Source: a virus
Length of the DNA stretch: 37,740 nt
Reading direction: 5' to 3' (one strand)
IMG/VR virus record: IMGVR_UViG_3300032311_000362
Span: 1-37,740 of that record
Shown: in pieces, positions 1 through 6,476 of the stretch
How the letters are laid out: every line of letters begins with the position of its first letter
How positions within the stretch are numbered: the first letter of the stretch is position 1
The notes under the pieces: model-generated
Databases searched by the model: none
What the model saw: the letters and a program-made list of their open reading frames with translations, nothing else
Told to the model about the DNA's origin: nothing
Position numbers and translations under genes: made by a program

Positions 1-201
1 GCAACACTTCTTTTAACATTGATTCCAACTCAAGATGCAGATGATCTAGATGGAGAGTTTACTGTTTCTTTATCAGCAGCACAAACTGCAACACTACGGA
101 CAAATGATATTTTTGATATTGAGGTTTCGTTACCAGCAGATTCAATAGTTTGGACGGTAGCTCAAGGCAAACTTATTGTCCTTGAAGATGTGACAGCATA
201 A
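1..201 (+). CDS. Partial small phage protein, 5' end outside window
   Basis: The reading frame is open from base 1 and ends with TAA at 199-201, so only the last 66 residues are present and the true start lies upstream. The visible part alternates short polar and hydrophobic stretches and ends in IVLEDVTA, as in small all-beta virion proteins. I do not recognise the family. The stop overlaps the next start codon (TAATG), so the two genes are translationally coupled. From its place directly before fibre genes it is probably a small tail or fibre-associated protein, but this is inference from context only. Confidence 0.6.
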   Translation, partial: ATLLLTLIPTQDADDLDGEFTVSLSAAQTATLRTNDIFDIEVSLPADSIVWTVAQGKLIVLEDVTA

Positions 202-425
202 TGGCCTCTATTAAGATATACGACAAAAGGCCAGTATTTACAAAAAGAATTGAAGAAGATTTTTCAATTAAAACATCTATAAGCGCACCAGCAAAAAATG
301 TTGTAATTAACTCTGTACTACCCTTTAGAATTAGATTAACAGCAATACGTATTGAGGCTGGTGGTGCAACTAATATTCCACCCATACCGTTGCAAATTAT
401 TGGTTACAGCAACTATATACTTTAA
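201..425 (+). CDS. Small hypothetical phage protein (74 aa)
   Basis: The ATG at 201 shares its first base with the upstream stop codon, which is the reason for choosing this start. The product has 74 residues and is mixed polar and hydrophobic, with no Cys, no signal peptide and no membrane segment. Its sequence pattern (MASIKIYDKRP at the start, RIRLTAIRIEAGG near the middle) fits a compact beta domain. No family is recognised. It is coupled to the partial gene before it and followed by a promoter, so it closes that transcription unit. A minor virion component is the likeliest role, at low certainty. Confidence 0.6.
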   Translation: MASIKIYDKRPVFTKRIEEDFSIKTSISAPAKNVVINSVLPFRIRLTAIRIEAGGATNIPPIPLQIIGYSNYIL

Positions 426-433
426 TATAAATG

Positions 434-442
434 TGATATAAT
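434..442 (+). promoter_or_regulatory. Extended -10 promoter before the gene at 449
   Basis: TGA-TATAAT is a perfect extended -10. No recognisable -35 is found at the expected distance (414-419 reads TATATA). A start of transcription about seven bases after the hexamer falls on the ATG at 449, so the mRNA would be leaderless. Confidence 0.65.
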
Positions 443-448
443 GGGCAT

Positions 449-895
449 ATGTCAAAACTACCATTAGCCACAGTCAAGACCACATTCCAGACAGGTGATC
501 GTCCAACACAGACGGATTACGAAAATCTAATTGATTCAACTGCTGCACAGGCAACGGATCTTGGAACAACTGGAAATAATGAAAATACAATTAGCGATAT
601 TCAGAATGCAACTGTATTTGATAACTTTGATGCGACAACATGGCGCATGGTAAAGTACTTAATTTCAATTAAGAAGACATCAGCAGGGGACAATAAGTTC
701 TATGCTACTGAAATGACAATTCTTGTTGACGGTACAAATGTAAATGTCAGCGAGTACGGAACAATAGACACCGATGGGAATATTGGCACCATTAGCGTCT
801 CTAGGGCTGGAAATACAGTTAATCTAACTGTGACTCCAGTAGGGGGAATTACGCCTATAACCCTGCGATTTGCTCGCATGGGATTAAAAGCATAA
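449..895 (+). CDS. Small fibre-type structural protein (148 aa)
   Basis: The 148-residue product begins MSKLPLATVKTTFQTGDRPT. Residues about 66-148 form a beta-rich domain with the motif EYGTI-x-T-x-G-xxx-TIS followed by V-x-L-x-VT. The same pattern occurs at the C-terminus of the large fibre encoded at 914-3124, so the two proteins share a terminal domain. The N-terminal part resembles a phage collar or fibre linker (TQTDYENLIDSTAAQA). There is no Shine-Dalgarno sequence, and the ATG lies seven bases after a promoter -10, so translation is probably leaderless. The likely role is tail fibre or fibre accessory; the exact function is unknown. Confidence 0.7.
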   Translation: MSKLPLATVKTTFQTGDRPTQTDYENLIDSTAAQATDLGTTGNNENTISDIQNATVFDNFDATTWRMVKYLISIKKTSAGDNKFYATEMTILVDGTNVNVSEYGTIDTDGNIGTISVSRAGNTVNLTVTPVGGITPITLRFARMGLKA

Positions 896-913
896 CCAAC
901 AAGGAGATAAAAA

Positions 914-3124
914 ATGGCAACAGTAACAAAAGATTTTAAAATTAAGTATGGTCTTGTTGTTGAAGGCACCACAGCAACAGTAAACAACTTTAGCATACTT
1001 ACAAGGAGCACAGCAGACCAAGAATATATCGTTGGTCTTATTGGTGGAACTGCAACATCAGCAAATACAATAAACACTGTTGTAAAGCGTGATGGTTCAG
1101 GAAACTTCGCTGCTGGAACAATTACAGCTGCCTTAACAGGTAACGTAACTGGTAATTTAACTGGTAATGCAAGCACAGCAACAACACTTGCTACAGCAAG
1201 AACTATCGCTGGTCAATCATTTGACGGTAGTGCTAATATTAGCATTGCCCCAACAAACTTAACAGGAGTAACTGCTACAGCAGCAGAAATTAACATTCTT
1301 GCTGGAACAGCAGTAAGCGCCACGGAACTTAACTATGTTGATGGTGTAACTTCAGCAATCCAAACTCAATTAAATGCTAAAGCTGCTGGATCAGATCTTA
1401 CAACTCACACAGGAGCAACAGAAGCACACGGTGCAACTGGTGCGGTAGTTGGAACAACAAACACACAGACACTTACAAACAAGACACTAACATTACCAAA
1501 GATTAATGAAGATGTTGCAGTTACATCAACTGCTACAGAGCTTAATATTCTTGATGGTGCAACACTTTCAACTACAGAGCTTAACTATGTAGACGGAGTA
1601 ACATCTGCAATTCAAACACAGATTGATACTAAGGCTCCTACTGCATCACCAACCTTCACAGGTACAGTTTCTGGTATTACAAAGTCAATGGTTGGACTTG
1701 GAAACGTAGACAACACCGCAGATGCTAACAAGCCAGTTTCAAGCGCTGTACAAACAGCACTTGATGCAAAGGCTCCTCTTGCATCACCAGCCCTAACAGG
1801 TACACCTACTGCTCCTACAGCAACTGCAGGAACAAATACAACTCAGGTTGCTACAACAGCATTCGTAGGACAAGCAGTAGCAGACCTTGTAGGAACAGCA
1901 GCAGAAGCATTAAATACACTTGGAGAATTGTCAGATGCACTTGCAGATGATCCAAACTTTGCTACAACTATTGCTACATCAATAGGAACAAAGGCTCCAA
2001 TTAATTCGCCAACATTTACAGGTACAGTAACACTACCTTCAGGAACCGTTACTTCTGGAATGATTCTTGATGGAACAATTGCAACAGCAGACATTGCTGA
2101 TTCAGCAATTACATCAGCCAAGATTGCTAATGGAACAATTGTAGATGCAGATATTAACGCATCAGCAGCGATTGCTCAGTCTAAGGTTGCAGATCTTACA
2201 ACAGATCTTGGCCTTAAGGCTCCACTTGCTTCTCCAGCACTTACTGGAACACCAACTGCACCAACTGCAGCAGCAAACACTAACACAACTCAGGTTGCAA
2301 CTACAGCGTTTGCTAAGGCAGAAGCTGATGCAGCAGAAGCTGCAGCAATTGCATACGCAGATGCACTTACAACAGCAGATGTAGCAGAAAATACAAATCT
2401 GTATTACACCGCTGCCCGTGCAAAATCAGAAGCAGCAACTCTTCTTGCAAATGCCACTAAGACAAACATTACAATTACCAAGGATGGATCAGATAATCTA
2501 ACAATTACCGCAGAAAACGGTGTTGCTGATTCTAATACTGACCAACTTACAGAAGGTACAACAAACCTTTATCACACATCTGCTCGTGCTAAGACAGCAG
2601 CAGCAGAACTTTTGACTGGTGCAACACTTTCAAACATCACAATTACAGGAAATGGTTCAGGACTTACTATTACCGCAGAAGACGGTATTGCTGGTAAGAC
2701 AACTACTGACCTTGCAGAAGGTACAAACCTTTACTTCACAGATGCTCGTGCTCGTACTGCGGTAGATGGAACAGCTCGTTCATTTACAACAGTTGAGATT
2801 AACTCACTTGCTAAGCAGGTTGCAGCAACACTTGTTGTACCAACAGCAAGTGCTTCAAACGTAGCATATGCTTTTCCTAAAGCAACTTATCGCTCAGCAG
2901 AGTTCTTGGTAAAAACTGCTTACGGAACACACACAGAAATATCAAAGGTTCTTTTGACACTTGATACTTCAGACAACATTGCAATTACTGAATACGGCAC
3001 AATTGGAACAAATGGTGCAACAATGACTATCTCAGCGGGTATATCAGGAGCAAACGTACAACTATTAGTAACAACTGCTAACAACTCTTCAACAGTTTCT
3101 GTTGTAGGAACACTGCTAGCTTAA
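914..3124 (+). CDS. Tail fibre protein with collar-type repeats (736 aa)
   Basis: This is a virion fibre, recognised by its repeats. It starts with a short anchor (MATVTKDFKIKYGLVV) that is shared with the protein encoded at 3146. Next come NVTGNLTGNA-like stretches, two copies of TELNYVDGVTSAIQTQ, a TLTNKTLTLP motif, one copy of the VGLGNVDNT repeat found four times in the gene at 3648, and PLASPALTGTPTAPT units with NTTQVATTAF. Residues about 655-736 form a beta domain also found in the gene at 449. Low sequence complexity and Ala/Thr richness fit a trimeric fibre shaft. The ATG is preceded by AAGGAGAT at good spacing. Receptor binding by the terminal domain is inferred. Confidence 0.85.
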   Translation: MATVTKDFKIKYGLVVEGTTATVNNFSILTRSTADQEYIVGLIGGTATSANTINTVVKRDGSGNFAAGTITAALTGNVTGNLTGNASTATTLATARTIAGQSFDGSANISIAPTNLTGVTATAAEINILAGTAVSATELNYVDGVTSAIQTQLNAKAAGSDLTTHTGATEAHGATGAVVGTTNTQTLTNKTLTLPKINEDVAVTSTATELNILDGATLSTTELNYVDGVTSAIQTQIDTKAPTASPTFTGTVSGITKSMVGLGNVDNTADANKPVSSAVQTALDAKAPLASPALTGTPTAPTATAGTNTTQVATTAFVGQAVADLVGTAAEALNTLGELSDALADDPNFATTIATSIGTKAPINSPTFTGTVTLPSGTVTSGMILDGTIATADIADSAITSAKIANGTIVDADINASAAIAQSKVADLTTDLGLKAPLASPALTGTPTAPTAAANTNTTQVATTAFAKAEADAAEAAAIAYADALTTADVAENTNLYYTAARAKSEAATLLANATKTNITITKDGSDNLTITAENGVADSNTDQLTEGTTNLYHTSARAKTAAAELLTGATLSNITITGNGSGLTITAEDGIAGKTTTDLAEGTNLYFTDARARTAVDGTARSFTTVEINSLAKQVAATLVVPTASASNVAYAFPKATYRSAEFLVKTAYGTHTEISKVLLTLDTSDNIAITEYGTIGTNGATMTISAGISGANVQLLVTTANNSSTVSVVGTLLA
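1691..1771 (+). repeat. 81-bp fibre repeat, copy in the 914 gene
   Basis: This 27-codon unit encodes VGLGNVDNTADANKPVSSAV plus QTALDAK. It is the divergent relative of the four copies at 4056, 4932, 5298 and 5436 in the next large fibre gene. Confidence 0.75.
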
Positions 3125-3145
3125 TCTAATTAAAGGAGACATCAA

Positions 3146-3604
3146 GTGGCAACGGTTAATAAAGACTTTAAAGTAAAGAATGGCTTAGCCGTTGTCCTTG
3201 GTGGATCTTTTGGTGGTACAGTAACAGTAGCAACACCAACAGAGTCTTCACACGCAGCAACAAAAGCTTATGTTGATGCAGCATCTGGTTCAGGTGCTAT
3301 TCCAGTTGGAAGCACATTTCCAACAAGTCCTATAGAAGGACAACTCTTCATTGATTCTGTAACAAAGAGAATACATATGTATCTTAATGCAACTTGGATT
3401 GCAGTTGCAACCCTAGAAGATGCAGAATCTTTACAAGACCACATACATGATACTGCAATTGATGGTACTGGCTTAATTGTTAGTACCTTTGTTGCTGGAG
3501 GATCTTATGATGAGCCAGGAGTACTTGTAAGCGCAGGAAGTTATAGCGACACCACATGGGAAAACACATGGGATGGCGGCACATCAATAGATAATTTCAA
3601 CTAA
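3146..3604 (+). CDS. Short fibre-type protein with shared N-terminal anchor (152 aa)
   Basis: The start is GTG at 3146, preceded by AAAGGAGA at good spacing. The first residues, MATVNKDFKVKNGLAVV, match the start of the 914 fibre. This is followed by FGGTVTVATPT and HAATKAYVD, a motif common in phage fibre and collar proteins. The middle, FPTSPIEGQLFIDSVTKRI, resembles surface patches of fibre-tip domains. The C-terminus is rich in Trp, Asp and Gly (DTTWENTWDGG). The length and shared anchor suggest a minor fibre or a fibre cap that docks to the same site as the large fibre. It could also be a remnant of a longer paralogue, although its end looks natural and not broken. Confidence 0.75.
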   Translation: MATVNKDFKVKNGLAVVLGGSFGGTVTVATPTESSHAATKAYVDAASGSGAIPVGSTFPTSPIEGQLFIDSVTKRIHMYLNATWIAVATLEDAESLQDHIHDTAIDGTGLIVSTFVAGGSYDEPGVLVSAGSYSDTTWENTWDGGTSIDNFN

Positions 3605-3609
3605 TTATC

Positions 3610-3618
3610 TGATATAAT
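3610..3618 (+). promoter_or_regulatory. Extended -10 promoter before the Mtd-like fibre gene
   Basis: TGA-TATAAT occupies 3610-3618 with no clear -35 (3590-3595 reads GATAAT). The expected transcript starts near 3625 and would carry a short leader with an AAGGAGAT ribosome site before the ATG at 3648. Confidence 0.6.
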
Positions 3619-3647
3619 ACTATTACATCACCAAAGGAGATCAGTAA

Positions 3648-6092
3648 ATGGCAACAAGAATGCAACAGCGTAGAGGTACTGCAGCACAGTGGATCTCTAC
3701 AAACTCAGGTAACGGTCCAGTACTAAACCCTGGCGAAATTGGCTGGGAATCAGATACTAACAAGTTTAAGATTGGTGATGGAGTAAATCACTGGATTAAC
3801 CTTCCTTACTTCGTTGATCTTAATACAACAATTGCTGGCGCTCCAGGACTTCTTAACTCTCTTGATGAACTTGCAGCTGCGATTGGTGATGATCCAGCCT
3901 TCTTTACAACAGTTGCCACAAATTTAACTAACCATCAAAATGATACAACAGCTATTCACGGTATCGCAGATACAAGCCTATTGGTTACAACAACTGGCAC
4001 ACAAACCCTAACTAATAAGACCATTACTACTCCAGCAGGACTAGTAAAGGGAGATGTTGGTCTTGGCAATGTTGATAATACAACAGACGCTAATAAGCCT
4101 GTTTCAACTGCTACTCAAACAGCTCTTGACCTTAAACTTGCTTCAGCAACAGCTGCAACAACTTACGCACCACTTGCTTCACCTACATTTACTGGTACAG
4201 TAGTACTTCCAGCTGTTAGCGCAACTGGGCACATTATTCCTTCTGTAGATAATACATACGACCTAGGTTCTCCTACAAGAATGTTTAAGGATATCTATGT
4301 TGGTCCAGGATCTCTATATGTTAATGGACAAAAAGTTCTTCAAACTGTCTCAGGTGACGTTATTATTACTGCCGATGCTAATGAAAACTTAGCATTAAGA
4401 ACAAGCGGAAGTGGTAATCTTGAACTAGATCCAACAGGAACTGGTGTTGTAAGCATAAAAGGTCCACTTTCTATGGAAGCAGGCTCTAATATATCAAGTG
4501 CTGATGGTAATGCAGTTACATTTGGCGGTGCAATCAATACTGACACAATTAGCAGCAAAACAGCAAATACAGATTTATCTATAACTGCAAACGGTACAGG
4601 AAAAGTTTATCTTAATGATAATGCAGAAGTAAGTGGAAACCTTGTTGTTGGTGGAAATCTAACAATCAGTGGAACAAGTACAACTGTTAACACCGAAACA
4701 ATTTCTTTAGCCGATAATATTATTGACCTAAACAGCAACTTTACTACTGGTACTCCAACAGAAAATGCTGGACTAAGAATTATGCGTGGAGACTCAAACT
4801 CAGTTCAAGTTCGCTGGAATGAGTCTACTGATAAGTGGGAGTTTACAACTGATGGAACAAACTACTCTGTAATTGCAGGTCTTGATTCTCCTACCTTTAC
4901 AGGAACTGTTTCAGGTGTAACAAAGTCTCACGTAGGTCTTGGCAACGTAGATAATACTTCAGATGCTAACAAGCCAGTTTCTACAGCAACTCAAACTGCT
5001 CTTGATCTTAAGGCTTCAACTTCTGATTTATCAACTCACGCTTCAGATACCACAAGTATCCACGGTATTGCAGATACAAACGAATTAGCAACAAAAGAAT
5101 ATGTAACAACTGCAATTGGTAACTCAGAATCAGGATACTCAGCACTAGGTGGTGTTGGAATTAACTGGAATGGAACATCTGAGCAGTTTGATATTGATAC
5201 AGCAACCACAGCAGACCTTACAACAGCACAGACATTAACAAATAAGACACTTACATCTCCAGTAATCAACACTCCTACTGGAATTACAAAGTCTGATGTA
5301 GGTCTTGCAAATGTTGACAACACAACAGATGCAAATAAGCCAGTATCAACCGCTACTCAAACAGCGCTTAATCTTAAGGCTCCACTAGCCTCTCCTACCT
5401 TTACAGGTACTGTTTCTGGTGTTACAGCAACACACGTTGGTCTTGGAAATGTTGATAATACATCAGACGCTAACAAGCCAGTTTCAACTGCTACTCAAAC
5501 GGCACTAGATCTCAAGGCTCCACTGGCAAGCCCAACATTTACGGGAACAGTAAATGCAGCAGCACTTACTCTTTCTGGAGATTTAACTGTAAACGGAACA
5601 ACTACAACAATTAATTCAACCACTCTTTCAGTAGATGATAAGAATGTTGTTCTTGGAGATGTAGCAACTCCTTCTGATGCAACTGCTGACGGTGGCGGTA
5701 TCACACTTAAGGGTGCAACAGATAAGACATTTAACTGGGTTGACGCTACAGATGCTTGGACTTCATCAGAACATATTAACCTTGCTTCAGGTAAGACATT
5801 AAAGTATAATGGAACTGACCTAGTTGCTGCACAGTCTGGCAACTCAGGCAAGTACCTTACAACAGATGGAACTTCAACTTCTTGGGGTACTGTATCAGGG
5901 TACTCAGCACCAACACTTGGATCAACTTCAGTTGCTTCAGGTGCAACAGTAACAACAATTGCTGGACTAACTTTAACAGCACCAACACTTACTGGAACAG
6001 TAACTGCATCAGGAGATATTAATCTATCTGCTGCAAATGGTCCAGGAAGTTTGATTGACGAATTGGCACTCATTATGATGGGCGCTTTGTAA
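3648..6092 (+). CDS. Long tail fibre with Mtd-like N-terminal domain (814 aa)
   Basis: The first 55 residues (RMQQRRGTAAQW, then NPGEIGWESDTNKFKIGDG and a W-x-x-LPYF ending) match the N-terminal domain seen in major tropism determinant proteins and many phage fibres. The body contains four near-identical 27-residue VGLGNVDNT repeats, TLTNKTIT-type motifs, and PLASPTFTGTV linkers. Two segments (about 220-420 and 640-750) have the pattern DLGSPTRMFKDIYVG and TTTVNTETISLADN, as in beta-prism or triple-helix shafts. The C-terminus, DELALIMMGAL, is short. The protein is a probable receptor-binding fibre. The start is supported by AAGGAGAT upstream. No C-type lectin fold or variable region was seen despite the Mtd-like N-terminus. 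Confidence 0.85.
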   Translation: MATRMQQRRGTAAQWISTNSGNGPVLNPGEIGWESDTNKFKIGDGVNHWINLPYFVDLNTTIAGAPGLLNSLDELAAAIGDDPAFFTTVATNLTNHQNDTTAIHGIADTSLLVTTTGTQTLTNKTITTPAGLVKGDVGLGNVDNTTDANKPVSTATQTALDLKLASATAATTYAPLASPTFTGTVVLPAVSATGHIIPSVDNTYDLGSPTRMFKDIYVGPGSLYVNGQKVLQTVSGDVIITADANENLALRTSGSGNLELDPTGTGVVSIKGPLSMEAGSNISSADGNAVTFGGAINTDTISSKTANTDLSITANGTGKVYLNDNAEVSGNLVVGGNLTISGTSTTVNTETISLADNIIDLNSNFTTGTPTENAGLRIMRGDSNSVQVRWNESTDKWEFTTDGTNYSVIAGLDSPTFTGTVSGVTKSHVGLGNVDNTSDANKPVSTATQTALDLKASTSDLSTHASDTTSIHGIADTNELATKEYVTTAIGNSESGYSALGGVGINWNGTSEQFDIDTATTADLTTAQTLTNKTLTSPVINTPTGITKSDVGLANVDNTTDANKPVSTATQTALNLKAPLASPTFTGTVSGVTATHVGLGNVDNTSDANKPVSTATQTALDLKAPLASPTFTGTVNAAALTLSGDLTVNGTTTTINSTTLSVDDKNVVLGDVATPSDATADGGGITLKGATDKTFNWVDATDAWTSSEHINLASGKTLKYNGTDLVAAQSGNSGKYLTTDGTSTSWGTVSGYSAPTLGSTSVASGATVTTIAGLTLTAPTLTGTVTASGDINLSAANGPGSLIDELALIMMGAL
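4056..4136 (+). repeat. 81-bp fibre repeat, copy 1
   Basis: Unit encoding VGLGNVDNTTDANKPVSTAT then QTALDLK, in frame in the 3648 fibre gene. Confidence 0.85.
4932..5012 (+). repeat. 81-bp fibre repeat, copy 2
   Basis: Same 27-codon unit as at 4056, with mostly silent base changes and a T-to-S change in DNTSDAN. Confidence 0.85.
5298..5378 (+). repeat. 81-bp fibre repeat, copy 3
   Basis: Same unit, reading VGLANVDNTTDANKP and ending QTALNLK. It is the most divergent of the four copies in this gene. Confidence 0.85.
5436..5516 (+). repeat. 81-bp fibre repeat, copy 4
   Basis: Same unit, encoding the same peptide as copy 2. It lies only 57 bases after copy 3 and is joined to it by a PLASPTFTGTV linker. 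Confidence 0.85.
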
Positions 6093-6120
6093 AACTAACA
6101 TACCTAGGAGGTAGGAACTA

Positions 6121-6426
6121 ATGGCTACAACAACTAAGGCACTCTTTCGTGGAGCAGCTACAACAAATACAGCAACAGTTCTGTATACAACACCAGCATC
6201 AACAACAACGGTATTGACAAATATTATTGTCACAAATACCGCTGCAACAGCTGGAACATTTACACTAGCAATTGCTGGAACTGCCGTTGCAACAACGGTA
6301 GCAGTAGCAGCTAACAGCATTACAAGCATTGATCTAAAGCAAGTTCTTAATGCAACTAACACTATTACTGGTGGAGCATCTGCTACAACAGTTAACTTTC
6401 ACCTTAGCGGCATTGAACTTTCATAA
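6121..6426 (+). CDS. Small beta-rich virion-associated protein (101 aa)
   Basis: The product is 101 residues, very rich in Thr and Ala, with alternating hydrophobic and polar residues throughout (TVLTNIIVTNTAATAGTFTL), as in a compact beta-sandwich. There are no Cys and no long hydrophobic helix. The ATG follows AGGAGGTAGG with good spacing, one of the stronger ribosome sites in the window. It sits between two large fibre genes, so a fibre cap, decoration or chaperone role is plausible. I do not recognise a characterised family, and the function is inferred only from position and composition. Confidence 0.65.
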   Translation: MATTTKALFRGAATTNTATVLYTTPASTTTVLTNIIVTNTAATAGTFTLAIAGTAVATTVAVAANSITSIDLKQVLNATNTITGGASATTVNFHLSGIELS

Positions 6427-6476
6427 TTAAAAAATCTTTATTGTTTAATTAATAGAACTAATAAAAGGAGAAGTAA

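Noticed and set aside
2145-2384. Gln/Leu-rich 79-codon open frame on the + strand
   Set aside because: It is an off-frame reading of the fibre gene at 914, with low-complexity composition caused by GCA/ACA-rich codons.
3648-6092. Diversity-generating retroelement suggested by the Mtd-like fibre N-terminus
   Set aside because: No reverse transcriptase, template repeat or C-type lectin variable region was seen; this N-terminal domain is common in ordinary fibres.
6425-6450. AT-only inverted repeat (AATTAAA/TTTAATT) as terminator
   Set aside because: A 7-bp all-AT stem with a 12-base loop and no T-tract is too weak and likely by chance in AT-rich DNA.
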